Part shown: positions 1 through 10,379 of the stretch, one piece after another
How the letters are laid out: each line of letters opens with the position of its first letter
How positions within the stretch are numbered: the stretch's first letter is position 1
Assembly: GCA_022453515.1 (NCBI GenBank)
Contig: JAJNNY010000135.1
Span: forward strand, 1-27,737
Direction of reading: 5' to 3'
DNA length: 27,737 nucleotides
DNA from: Astrocystis sublimbata
Lineage: Eukaryota; Ascomycota; Sordariomycetes; Xylariales; Xylariaceae
Position numbers and translations under genes: made by a program
Notes under the pieces: generated by a model
Told to the model about the DNA's origin: nothing
What the model saw: the letters and a program-made list of their open reading frames with translations, nothing else
The model's database searches: none

Positions 1-770
1 ATAATTATATAAACTAGTATAATAAACAATTAAAAGTTATAAGCGTTATTATAATAATGAAAGTATTTAGTTTAGAATTTATTTTATATTTATTTTTTAT
101 AAATTTGCCGCGTTTTTATATATTATTATTTAAAAATTACTATTTTTATTATTTTAATTATTACTATTTTAAAAATTAAAGCAATAATGTACTACATAAG
201 TAGTCCGATCACTTTTCTTGGCAGTACTCTTGTACCAAATTTATTAAAAACAATACTTACTCCACTTTTAAATAACTTTACAAATAAAAATCGGAAAAAT
301 ATCGGATCTTTTTTTTAACTTAATTAAAATGTGGTATAGTTAAAAAGATTTTTTACAATTTACTCTAAATTTTCCCTGGTATTAAAACAAAAAAGTGGAG
401 ACGAGATATAGCTGGTTTTTAAATTTTAAACCAGATAAGTTTCGAGTTAAATCGGAAAAAATGAAATAAATATATGTATTATATAAGAAATTAAATAACA
501 AAAGTCTGATATTTTTCCGATTTTTATTCGTAAAATTATTTAAAAGTGGAGTTAGTACTGTTTTTAATAAATTTAGTACAAGAGTACCGCCAAGAAAAGT
601 GATCGGACTACTTGGGTGATCAAACTACTTATATAGTATGTTATTATATATTTATAAAAAAACAATTAGTATATTTTTTAAAAAAAGCTTTATAATATAA
701 ATTTAAATAATTTAAAGTTTACATTTATAAATATATAAATAAAAGCAATAAATATATTTATATAACAGGC
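1..770. other. AT-rich, gene-free block
   Basis: This stretch is very AT-rich and has no reading frame resembling a protein. It contains the MITE-like inverted-repeat element described separately (194-617). Inside that element a smaller hairpin is visible near 412-434 (CTGGTTT facing AAACCAG). Composition changes sharply near 770 to ordinary gene-bearing DNA. Such blocks are typical of RIP-affected repeat regions in filamentous ascomycetes; that origin is inferred from composition. Confidence 0.7.
194..617. mobile_element. MITE-like element with ~106-bp terminal inverted repeats
   Basis: The segments 199-304 and 507-612 are inverted copies of each other with about seven mismatches. Both start AGTAGTCCGATCACTTTTC when read inward from the outer end, and similarity continues weakly outward to about 194 and 617. 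Six of the seven mismatches are C/T or G/A transitions, which fits RIP-type decay. The roughly 200 bp between the arms is AT-rich and non-coding. This is the layout of a short non-autonomous DNA transposon, perhaps derived from a Tc1/mariner or pogo-like element. The exact ends and a target-site duplication could not be fixed, and no transposase was found. Confidence 0.7.
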
Positions 771-1377
771 TTACTTAAGCCTGCGGTTACTTAATCCAGT
801 AGGTCTACACCTCTTAGCATAACCCACTTATCCGTGATAACCTACTTATATTAGCTGCCACAGAACGCCTTATCCCCTAAGCCACGCCTCCAACTCCGAA
901 TCTGAAAAGTTAAAGGGTTTATTAATAAAGATTCTTGGCAGCTGTCTACTTGAAAAGTACTTTACCTACGGGCGCATCACCAAGGTCAACGGGGTTGCAA
1001 TAAGTACTAATCTTCTCGGCTTATCCTATATTAGTTATGGCGGCGTTTATTGCTTAGGGGATATGTGGTTGTTGGCAGCGTCGCGGTTGGTGAATGACAT
1101 CGTCGTATCTCGTGGCCCGCGACCCGCGTTTGCCTGCTATTCTGAGGCACAATGATGCAACACCATTCTTTACTGAATAGGAAGACACAGAGAGGCGCCG
1201 ATGCTTGCCCAACCCCGGCGGTTCTATTATATATTTAGAGGCAAATGTTCCGTCCTCTATTACAGGAGAGTTGGGCCGACACTCTTGTCTAAAAGCTTCT
1301 TATAGCTAGTAAAACAGACGTCTTGTGCCTGTTCTTGACTAAAAAGCAATCACCAGTAGACCACGTCGACAGCCGCG
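771..1377. other. Intergenic region upstream of the rhodopsin-domain gene
   Basis: About 600 bp of mixed composition between the AT-rich block and the first gene. No convincing gene, RNA or repeat was recognised. It presumably includes the promoter of the gene that starts at 1378. Confidence 0.5.
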
Positions 1378-2649
1378 ATGCGTACCAACTCCACTATCGA
1401 GTATGATAGCAGTCTCGAAGACGCAAGCGACGTGTCTGGCCTCTTTGGAGTCCTGATTCTCTTCACTATTCTGATCTCTCTATCGAGCACCACGCGCCTT
1501 GTAAACAGGATTTGGACGAAATCTGCTGGTTGGAGCGACTTGTTCATTTTCATGGGACTGGTAAGCGTGCGATCACGGTATATTCCTTCTCGAGTAATTA
1601 AGACCTGACAAAAAGGACCTGTAGGTACTTAACTTGGGGGCAAACGCTCTCGAGTTCCAAACACTTGCTGGCGGTTTTGGTCGACACTTGCAGTTCCTGA
1701 CGCTGGAGGAGGAGTTGACCTTGCGCAGATTGACTGCATATACACTCCTCCTTGCCTTCATTTCCAAGTGGGCTACCCAGCTCTCAGTGGCATTCTTCAT
1801 CCTTACACTTATCCGTGGATCCCATCGACGATCGCAATGGGTTTGCTATGGTTTGATCGTACTAACCACGGCAGCCACAATCGCCAGTAGCGTCGTTTGG
1901 GGCTTCCAGGCGCGACCCATCCAAAAGCTGTGGCAGCCCGAGATTCCGGGAACTATTGCACCTCCACAACAAGTGATTACTGAGATCATCGTATTATCAG
2001 GTTTGTCAGCTCGTTCTCCCAGTTTTCGATGATCATGGACACCTGATAAGGACCTTTGCAGCTATCAATTTAGTCTTCGACGTCTTCTTCGCGCTGTCAC
2101 CGATTTACTTCTTCGGACGTCTGCAAATGGACCTTAGGAAAAAACTAATAATTCTCACACTGACGGGCTTGGGACTCCTGTAGGTTTGGTCCGCTATCCA
2201 AGACATTCTAGGTCCAATACCATGCTGACTTACTTTCAAACACAAGAATTGTCATAGCTGCTGCCTTCCGATTAGTCCTTGTCCACAACTTTGTTAAACA
2301 CGACTTTACGTTTTATCTGCCAGGAGTATATTACGCTACGATTATCGAACGAAACTTCGCACAGCTCATAGCCGACATACCACCCTTGTACCCAATACTT
2401 CGCCCACTAGTTACTCGAGTGACTGTCCCACTCAGTTCCTTCGTGCACACATGGCGCCACGGTACTGGCTATGCCGGCGACTCTCAACCAACAGCCCCAC
2501 AGTCGAGCGGACGGCGAACCATCGTCACGATTGGTTCGGCAGGGAAACGGAAGGCCAAGGCAAGTGAGTTTTCCGAGCTGGGGTCTACAGTATCTGAAGA
2601 CCAGATACATCTAAGAGATATAGGGCGAAGCAACAATGACGTGTGTTGA
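1378..2649 (+). CDS. Rhodopsin-domain (PTH11-like) integral membrane protein, 4 exons
   Basis: Four exons (1378-1560, 1625-2000, 2062-2179, 2247-2649) join in frame to give 359 residues, a normal length for the fungal rhodopsin-domain family (Pfam Rhodopsin_dom_fun). Introns are 64, 61 and 67 nt with GT-AG ends; the third has a weak AAG acceptor but a good GCTGAC branch site. Several hydrophobic helices follow one another, first around SGLFGVLILFTILISL. Family hallmarks are the GGFGRH loop, the RLQMDLRKK cytoplasmic loop and the helix ending in YPILRPL. The last ~80 residues are polar and probably cytoplasmic. Members are seven-helix plasma-membrane proteins; some (PTH11) act as receptors, but most have no known ligand. 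The gene lies outside the palindrome, so it is present once here. Family assignment is firm; receptor function is inference. Confidence 0.85.
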
Positions 2650-3251
2650 AGAGACAATTGAAGAGAGCTATAAATTGCACGGCTATGCTTCATGCTCTCT
2701 CTACCGCTGCTGGCAAGCAACTTTTGTACTCAGCACCTGGATGATTAAAGCCCGTGCTACACCTGAAAACCCCCCGCTGGACTTCCATTTCTTATGATAA
2801 TTAGTCTGTTGGTTAAGGCAGTTTCCACCGCTTGTAAGAAGCGTTTGACATTCAAAACAGATTTTCCTTTGGGATTAAAGCAAAGCGCGTGTACAAATTG
2901 CTCGACATAAACATTATTTGTTAATCGCCCCTCTTGAAATACACATAACACAATTAAACTTATTAAAACTCCGCTTTTCAAACTTTATCAACAAGTTGTG
3001 AATTAACTTGAACTGGCCTGGGGCGTACAACCATTTGGTCAAACAAGCTGGGCTAAGGAAGCGTTGATATTTCATAGCACCAGTGCTAGTGCGAGTGACC
3101 ATAAAGTGTAGATTAGCAATAGTACAAATACCTACAGGCCACAGCTGTTATTGGACAATTACAACAAACCATGTCTCCTTAGCACAATTAGAGAACCCTT
3201 TATCGATGCATGTTTGTCCAAAACCTGTTCACATTGGACCACTGCAGACAT
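2650..3251. other. Intergenic region between convergent genes
   Basis: About 600 bp between the 3' ends of the rhodopsin-domain gene (+) and the oxygenase gene (-). It is somewhat AT-rich. Two overlapping minus-strand frames at 2757-3102 have no recognisable domain and were not called as genes; a decayed transposon fragment is possible but unsupported. Confidence 0.5.
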
Positions 3252-4356
3252 TCATATCTTGCCACCTTTACTCTCTACTGTGTCATCACCATTCGCGAAG
3301 GCGGTGAATTTCTTCACCTCCCATTCCCAAGTCACCAGATTGGTCCTGTTATCATCATCCACTTGCTGTTCGTTTGTGCGGATCAGACTTTTCATGCTGG
3401 CATTGCGTTCTGCTCTTGCTAATATTGCCAGGCTGTACCGGTCATGGAATCTCTGATCCCCCGGCGGGTATCGGATACGGTGTACGTTGCTTCGAAGCAA
3501 GCCACCGCTCCACTCTGTCATTGCGTCGCCTAGGTTCACGATGAGACAACCTGGCTGCGGGCGGACCCATAGCCATGCACCTTCATCCCTCGGTGACCTT
3601 TTTGGAGCCAGTATTTGTAAACCCCCTAGCACATTTGCAAGTAGTGTAATAGTACCAATGTCGCTATGGTGAACCATACTTGTACGTAGGTCCTCTTCAG
3701 ACGGGCATGCATATGCCTTGATCATCCGGATAGCGGTACCAGAGAGCTCGGTTGGCCGCTGCAGAGCCGTGAAGCTATCTATCGGAAGATCGAGCTGTAG
3801 AGCCAAAGTTTGGCAAACGAGTCGGATGATGTCTTGTCCATGCTCGAGGAACGATTTATAGAGTGGAAGGTTGGCGCGTATAGAGTCGGGAACGGGTTGA
3901 AGGTCGATCGTGCCCATCAAACCATCCTGACCGAGGTTAAACCATTCGAAACGATCAGGCTCCATGGTTTCGGTCTTACTACTGCCTTGGGGCTTAAACC
4001 TTCTCGTTGTTAGTAATACAGCGGCACAGACGGTTGAAGGAGATGTCTGGATGTACATGCCCGAGAAAGTTGCGAGGGGGGTCATTGCGATACTCGTGCT
4101 TCACCTCATCTGAGAGATTCATGACAACTCTGGTGGAATCGAATAAGCGGTCGATCTCGTCAACCACTTTGTTTCCGGTTTCATCGCCACTAAGATCCAG
4201 GAGGAAAAAGCCCAAGTGCTGAGCTGAGGCTAACAAGTTGCCAGAAGCGCTTGCGTCACCATTGCGAAGATCGGACAACGAGATGGTCGCAATTTCTGCC
4301 GTGGGAATATTGTCAGGAAATGGAGGAATCCCCTCAAACAGTCTACTGGACGCCAT
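3252..4356 (-). CDS. 2-oxoglutarate/Fe(II)-dependent oxygenase (IPNS/gibberellin-oxidase-like), 2 exons
   Basis: Exon 1 (4356-4057) and exon 2 (3992-3252) join in phase 0 across a 64-nt intron with donor GTACAT and acceptor TTTAAG, giving 346 residues. The N-terminal part (GFFLLDLSGD, then RNDPPRNFLGH) matches the DIOX_N region. The C-terminal part carries the full iron and co-substrate set: His209-x-Asp211 in HHSDIG, distal His271 in SNVHRI, and Arg285-Tyr-Ser287 in DRYSLAIL for 2-oxoglutarate. The enzyme should therefore be active, hydroxylating, desaturating or cyclising a small molecule in the cytosol. A start 23 codons upstream (4425) is open, but the one at MASSRLFEG better fits family length. 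Such enzymes are common tailoring enzymes in fungal secondary metabolism; the substrate cannot be read from sequence. It lies outside the palindrome. Confidence 0.88.
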
Positions 4357-6027
4357 TGCAACTTGGTGCGTAAATTTCGGTCTCGGAAGGCAACGGAAGA
4401 GGTGCGAAGAAATGCAGGTTAGCAAGGCAGAGAGGCTGGTCTCAATTCGTCAACGACGTGGGAGGAGAAGCCGAAGACAAAGACTGCCCGCCAACTACTG
4501 TTGGGGCAAGGCGAGCATTTGGGGGCGGAATCGACGGTTGTCACCAATATTACCATGGCCACACCCGCCGTTCACATATCAACTGTAAGCCTCAAAGCGA
4601 CGTTTGCCTACGCGTAGGAATATTGTAACGGTAACAGGCGGCAAACAGGGAACTGACCCCCAGTAGCTCAAATTCGACGCAACTACAAATTCTACGACCC
4701 GAGCACCCAAATTTCCCCCACGGCATGGGAATGCGCAAGAGTAGGACTACTAAAAAATAAAAACGCTAACGTATCGAACCGATTGGTGGGCTGGCCAACC
4801 CATCTCGTATTGAAAAATCATCGGGGTGGGATTGTTGTTAGAGTGCAGATGCTTTACCTGCAGCTCGGCCCTTCACAGGTTGCACAGGTTGCACTCACCG
4901 GTTTCAAGCCTGCCTCATTCCTCGAAAGTAGCTGATGCACGATACAACCATCCCATTCCGGACCAACACACACGCGGCTCCGCCGTGCTCTTGGAGTAAG
5001 GGGTACCCAGGAGTTCAACGCGGGTAGTTACATGTCAAAAGGCGGGAATTGGAAGTTATTCCAAGGACTCAGATCAGTATTTGTAGCATATAAGGTAGCA
5101 TTTATGCAAGAGATGTCACTGTGCATGCAACGACATGAAGCAGGCTGTACCTTGGTGGTCATGTTCAGCGAAAGGACAGCCCTTCTTACCTAGTGGACCA
5201 TTGAGAAGTCGGAATCGGTCCTAATCTCGGAAAGTGGTAATCGCATAATGCGATGCCCAAGTAGCAATATTGAGTGGTAATTTGGAGGAGGCTGAGAATG
5301 GATGCGACTTCTGTAATTTTCCCGTCGCAGGCAGGCACATGAAGGCGATTCCGTCACTTCCGTCGCATCTAACCGTCATCAACAGCCTGCAGTAATAGCG
5401 GTTCTCGAACGTGCCGTTGCAGAATCCTCTGAAATCGCCGCACCCGACATATTGTCTCTACAGTCTGGCTTATTGACGGGTAGAGCTCCCCGCCGAGTAG
5501 TACGTACGTTGTTTCTGAAGGGAAAAGCACTCAAACCGTTGCATTTAGCGTTGGCCGTGGGGGCTGCACTGTCACCGACATCGGCTCAGAAGAGTTACAA
5601 TAGCAAGTGCTGGATGCACTGGTACGTCCGTTGATCGCGATCTCACAGCCAGATAGTCGTACGTCTCCAGATTCCAAGGTCTAAACTCTACCCTGCGAAA
5701 CCCTATCGATGAGCTGACAGGTCATCTGTGCTATTGCCCCTGTCACAGTGAGTTTGCATCATAATATAGGTAATTACACACCAAAGATAACGTCGGCAAG
5801 ACCGAAAATGAAGTCAACGTTGATAGTAGCCTTACTAGTAAGGTAAAAGTTCACCTCTCTATCCAAGTATCGCTTTAACTGCGTATTCTTAGATCTTGAA
5901 CATTTAATCATGTGTAAATGTGGTCCTAGTGCACAAGTCCACTTTTAAGATATTGGAGTTAAATACGCAGTTAAAGAGATAGGACACAACTTGGAAGCTG
6001 CTTACCTAAGGTAGTGTAGGTAGGTAC
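4357..6027. other. Gene-poor region between the oxygenase gene and the palindrome arm
   Basis: About 1.6 kb with no gene I can support. Its left end holds the oxygenase promoter and 5' leader. A short plus-strand frame at 5452-5634 has no family resemblance. The region includes a short tandem CACAGGTTG near 4874-4895, the hairpin at 5873-5976, and TAGGTA-type repeats near 6010-6030, a simple-sequence style common between fungal genes. Confidence 0.5.
5873..5976. repeat. Short inverted repeat (15-bp arms), possible MITE remnant
   Basis: CTTTAACTGCGTATT at 5873-5887 is the exact reverse complement of AATACGCAGTTAAAG at 5962-5976. About 74 bp separates the arms, and the inner flanks show further weak complementarity. 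It could be a small MITE relic or a hairpin; there is no coding content. Confidence 0.6.
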
Positions 6028-6618
6028 CTAAGTACATCGTGGTCAACCTTGGAACCTTGGAAGGCCGGGAGAGTGGACACTGATGGGTGGATACCCGATA
6101 CTTGATGTACCGGTAGGTACGTCACCGGTGACATGCATTGAGGGGGGCCTAAGGTCTAGCTTCCGCACTTGCCGCATCCACCATACTCTTTCGAGTTAGA
6201 TACAGGTTTTCAAAAGTACCATGCCTAAGAGGCTAAGGCGCATCTAAACTTTACAGAGACAAGTCATGGCCGGGTCCGCTGATCGAGATCAACCAACCGA
6301 GCGAGCCGAGCTGCCTTGCTACATACGGTGCCTACTTTGAGTTGGCTGTGTTGAACGGGTAGGGCGATCCGCACCTGCATCTCGCGCACACGGGGACTTA
6401 GCCGACGCAACTTGTCACCTCGCTCAGCTTGATAATCGTCACACTTTTCGATAGCGAATAACGGGTTACGGCATGTCCGTAGATGGCTTGGAGCATTGCG
6501 GTTATCTAATCAGACCTAAGGGTGGGATATCTTCAATAGTACAGTCGAGTCAAATGTCCAAAACATGATAGCCCTGAAACAAGCCGTGTATCTTCCACAT
6601 GCCATTTGACGAGCCCGC
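6028..6618. other. Region downstream of the thioesterase-like gene (left arm)
   Basis: About 590 bp without a recognisable gene. It starts in TAGGTACCTA-type sequence and contains a tandem ACCTTGGA at about 6047-6062. It is mirrored at 27147-27737. Confidence 0.5.
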
Positions 6619-7345
6619 TTAAATCTTAGATTTTACATGTTCAGATTTGGCCTTTTCCCATTTCTCCTTGATGGCCTGAGCAGACTCAACTTTCTTTAGG
6701 TAGCCATCATATACCTTTATCCACCCTCCTCCAGCGCTACGGATGTCGACCGCACGACCGGTAGTAGCATTCATAAATGTGACGAACCCTTTAACCTCGG
6801 CTACTATGGTCTGCTGCTTGAGAGAAAAGAGAGATGTCGTTCCATGATACCGTGTTGGTTCCATACGGTCTGGTCTGTTGGCGACTATGAGCTGCCATGA
6901 GTGATCAGTGGAGGTTCAACCAGTAATTATGCGCAAGGTCCAAACATACCGAATCAGGGTATTTCACCTGTCGTCGAATCTGTAGCTCGATCTTATGGAC
7001 GACTGGGAGAATAGTCTTCGATTGAAGCATGTCAGAGTACTCGTCCTCGCTCATGAACTCGCTGTAGCTCTCCATCGTGCGATGAAAGCCAATACCTAAG
7101 AGCTCCATGAACTTGGATTGTTTGACATGGCCGAAGGGGTCTTGATCCTCTGCCCAGAGTACACCGCGCTCAGTCATGGTGCTGGGATCGTATCCCATGG
7201 CCTCGAGCTTCGAAAGAGCGCGGGCACGGAGGGGAGCGTACGGGTCGTCGCCTATCGGGTGCGGCTGCGGTGCACCAGATCGAGAGTACGGCGAATCATA
7301 CGCCGTCTGGGCTAACGCTGGCGCCTTCGCGGTACTGGGAGACAT
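6619..7345 (-). CDS. Hotdog-fold (4HBT-like) thioesterase-like protein, left copy
   Basis: Exon 1 (7345-6950) and exon 2 (6891-6619) join in phase 0 across a 58-nt intron (donor GTATGT, acceptor GGCAG) to give 222 residues. The core motif DQDPFGHVKQSKFMELL (Asp69, His73) resembles the 4HBT/YbgC-type thioesterase signature D-x-x-GH-x-N/Q, where the Asp is catalytic. It is followed by the strand VHKIELQIRRQVKYPDS and, in exon 2, TSLFSLKQQTIVAEVKGFVTFMN, typical hotdog strands. The C-terminus is charged and may be helical. Family members cleave acyl-CoA thioesters; here the substrate is unknown. The first ~40 residues are low-complexity and rich in Ser, Ala and Pro, possibly a targeting segment. 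It is divergently transcribed from the MFS gene. Hotdog assignment is fairly sure; activity is inferred. Confidence 0.75.
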
Positions 7346-8354
7346 GATAAAGACGCGAAAGAGCTGATGCAGTTTGCAGTTTGTTCGCGGAGAAATTCTA
7401 GTTCAAGTCAAGAAAGAATAGGATTCAAGTGCGAACTTTTCCTTTCCGATTAGGCCTGCAAATCATTCGAAATCTTGAAAGGTGGCGCGGGCCAACAAAG
7501 GGTGGTGGGCGGAGCACAAATCGTCGGTCTTACATTCCATCCATTCTTGCACATGTGTTCCTTTTCGATTTGTCATTTTGTACCTTGTACTACTGTGCAT
7601 ACTAGACAAACGGTACGGAGTATGCCGCAAGTCTGCGCAGCGCCACGTTTGTTGATCCCTTTAAAATGTCGGACATAAGCTCGCATCAACGGTCTGCATG
7701 TACTTTGCAGAAATACTACCCGACTTGCATGGATTAGGTATGCATGAGTCCCTCAACGCGATGGCCTGCCCGGAACCCTCTACACAGATACCAACGTCGA
7801 GATGCAAAGGTAGATGCCGAGGCTCAGGCAATGTTACATATAGCGATGGTTCACAGAACTACCAACAAACAGGACATGATGTCCTATCCACATCCCTGAA
7901 ATGTGCAATTTCCATTTAGCTCGATTGCTCTTCTTGACCGGGATATCAAGCCCAAGCAACACATAGGATGCAACGTTTAGCCAATCACATCCTAACATCA
8001 TATCTCAACCTATCTCCTGAAGTTGAGACCAACCAGCGCATGAATGAGGACCCACTTGAAAGATGGTGTTGGGGTGCGCCCTCTCCCCTATTCCGAAATC
8101 ACTACGCGTCTCGGGTTAATGAGGCTGGGGGTTGTACAAGTGTTTGAAGGGGACAATCAGAAAAACTGGTTGGTACTGTTTTCGATTCGTCTAGGTGCAA
8201 CTCTAGTCTATGTCTTGAGGCTCTGCAACAACTTACACATTTTATGATTCGTGAAATCGAGGCATCTCTTCACGTGCATTTCTCCCATCAGCTGTTAGCA
8301 AAGGCGCCTAAGTCTATCTATTTTGTTCCTATTAAATCTCCACCGTTTGCCACA
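7346..8354. promoter_or_regulatory. Divergent intergenic region, thioesterase-like / MFS (left arm)
   Basis: About 1 kb separates the two divergent start codons and should hold both promoters. Visible elements are a perfect 15-bp palindrome at 7871-7885, a CCAAT box at about 7980 and an inverted TCTCAAC/GTTGAGA pair at 8003-8028. Three short frames (7475-7678, 7698-7919, 8044-8247) show no family resemblance and were not called. The region is mirrored at 25411-26419. Confidence 0.45.
7871..7885. promoter_or_regulatory. Perfect palindrome AGGACATGATGTCCT, candidate dimer-binding site
   Basis: The 7-bp arms AGGACAT and ATGTCCT flank one central G. The site lies between two divergent genes, a plausible place for a homodimeric transcription factor. 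No factor can be named and a chance palindrome is possible. A mirror copy is at 25880-25894. Confidence 0.3.
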
Positions 8355-10379
8355 ATGACAACCCCCGCAACCTATTCCATCGAGATGCAGGGCCAACCGC
8401 AACATGACGAGACAATTAAAGCAGTGAACGCGGACCTGGTCGAAACCAGGTTGGCCCAGTCGGATAACAATGTATCAGACGGTGAGTTTGACATTGTGTA
8501 TCTCCAAGGCGCCCAATTCTGGCTCGTCTGCGCCGTGTAAGTCAACGCAGGCCTTCCCGATGGCGCCGACCGGGCTGACACAACACAGGGTTGCCATCAT
8601 GGTCTTCTTAGTAAACTTGGAAGTCCCCGTCGTGATCACCGCCTTGGTCTCTATTGCGAACGACTTGAAAGGCTTCGACATCATAAGCTGGATCGTTTCG
8701 AGTTACCTTCTCGGATACGTTGGCAAGTCTTGCGTCGCGTTTTTGTTCGAGCTGGGCTTACCTCTGTCCAGCTTTCATCGTTATCTGTGCCAAGTTCAGT
8801 GACATTTTCGGCCGCAAGATCATGTTCATACTGTCAATCATCATCTTCACCATCGCCTCTGGTGCATGCGCAGCTGCTCAAACCATGCCACAACTGTAAG
8901 CCGACGACACGCCCATCACGTATGTATCCCAAGTTCCCAACCGTGTTGACCACCGCCGCAGGATTGTCTTTCGCGGATTCCAGGGCGTTGGTGGTGGTGG
9001 ATGTTGGTCCCTCGCCACAATCTTCATCACTGAACTGGTCCCGCCCGTTAAACATGCCACGATCGTTTCGAACATAGCGATTGCTAGTGCGCTTGCGTTT
9101 CTTGTCGGGCCCATCATTGGTGGAGGCATAGCATCGAACGTCACGTGGAGATGGATCTTCATCATCAAGTGCGACTTTTTAGCCTCTGTCTCCTTTCTCA
9201 CAATAGCACTAACCAGTCTTTAGTATACCTCTATGCGCCCTAGCACTTATACTGGCTGTATTGTTCATCCCCAAAGAGTTTCCCTACCGTAGTCATTCTG
9301 AAAGCAGGTCGACATCCTACAAAACACTATTGGCGAGGTCCACCATTCAGCGCATTGACACACCAGGCACTATTTTGATCCTGCTTGCTACCTTGACCTT
9401 AGTTGCAGCCCTCCAAGAAGCTGGGCAACAATTTCCATGGAAGTCAGCCTACGTCATTACGTTATTAGTTATATCCGGTTTCCTTTGGGCTGGCTTAGCT
9501 ATCTGGGAACGACACGTGACTTTCTCGAATTCCATCCGTGAGCCAATTCTGCCATGGAGATTTCTCTTGAGTCGCGAGATTGTTGCAGTCTTATTGTAGG
9601 TCTCGAAGTGATCCTTCTGTCTTTGAGCTTCAGTGGCTAATCTACTCTCACAGAAACTTCGCTCTAGTTGGAGGGCCAACGCTGATCGGGACGTTGATTC
9701 TTCCTCAGCAATATCAGCTCGTATATGGCACGTCGGGTTTGGAGGCAGGAGTGAGAATCATCCCTTTCACTGCACTTATCGCGATTGGCGCAATGTTTTC
9801 GTCAGTTGCTGGAAAGCACAGGGTTTCGCCGGTATACCTCTTATTATTTGGGTCTTCTTTACAGATCCTCGGCTTTGCTCTCTTGGGGAAGTTGCCTGAT
9901 ACGCTAGAAATCCCTGCGCGCATATATGGTTTTCAAGTTCTTGCTGGTTTCGGCTGCGGCATGAATTTCTCCGTCCTTCTTGTCCTTATGCCCATTGTGA
10001 CCGAGAAACGTGACAATGGTAAGGCTTTCGAATAAACTACCAATATGTTGCCTGAGAACATACCGCTAACTACCCGGATTGTACAGCTGTTGGTCTCGGA
10101 GCGGGAAACCAACTGAGGTTTATTGGTGGCGCGGTCACTTTGTCAATTGCAACTGCCCTTTTCAATACCTACGTGCAACCTAGGTTGAAGTCACAACTGG
10201 GTCTTTCGAATGTCAACGAGCTTACTCAAGTTCTGCCGTCCCTAGTCCAAGAGGTACAAGAAGATGTCAGACATACCCTTGCCACGGGCTATAGTCGTCA
10301 AATTTTGGTTTTGGCGGTCTCGGCAGGCCTCCAGATTCCATCTACCCTGCTATTGTGGCGGAAGAAGCAACTTAAATAG
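8355..10379 (+). CDS. MFS transporter, DHA2 / 14-TM drug-efflux type, 7 exons, left copy
   Basis: Seven exons (8355-8536, 8589-8722, 8772-8895, 8962-9168, 9224-9595, 9654-10018, 10087-10379) join without a frame break into 558 residues, the usual length of 14-helix fungal efflux pumps. After a polar ~55-residue N-terminus come NLEVPVVITALVSIANDL (equivalent of LDxTIVxxALP), motif A-like KFSDIFGRKIM, and motif C-like GPIIGGGIA. The second intron (8723-8771) begins GCAAGT, a GC-AG intron whose removal restores a perfect family match (YLLGYVAFIVICAKFSDIFGRK). The other introns are GT-AG, 52-68 nt. It should export a small molecule across the plasma membrane in exchange for protons; the cargo is unknown. 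The clean seven-exon structure argues against frequent sequencing indels here. It sits between a thioesterase-like gene and the DUF1365 gene, converging with the latter. Confidence 0.92.

Noticed and set aside
1634..2032. Separate small membrane protein gene
   Set aside because: It is exon 2 of the rhodopsin-domain gene; splice sites on both sides join it in frame to neighbouring exons.
2757..3102. Overlapping minus-strand frames as a transposase remnant
   Set aside because: No catalytic or helix-turn-helix motif could be recognised, so a mobile-element call is unsupported.
5452..5634. 60-residue plus-strand frame in the gene-poor region
   Set aside because: No domain, no splice context and no family resemblance; likely chance.
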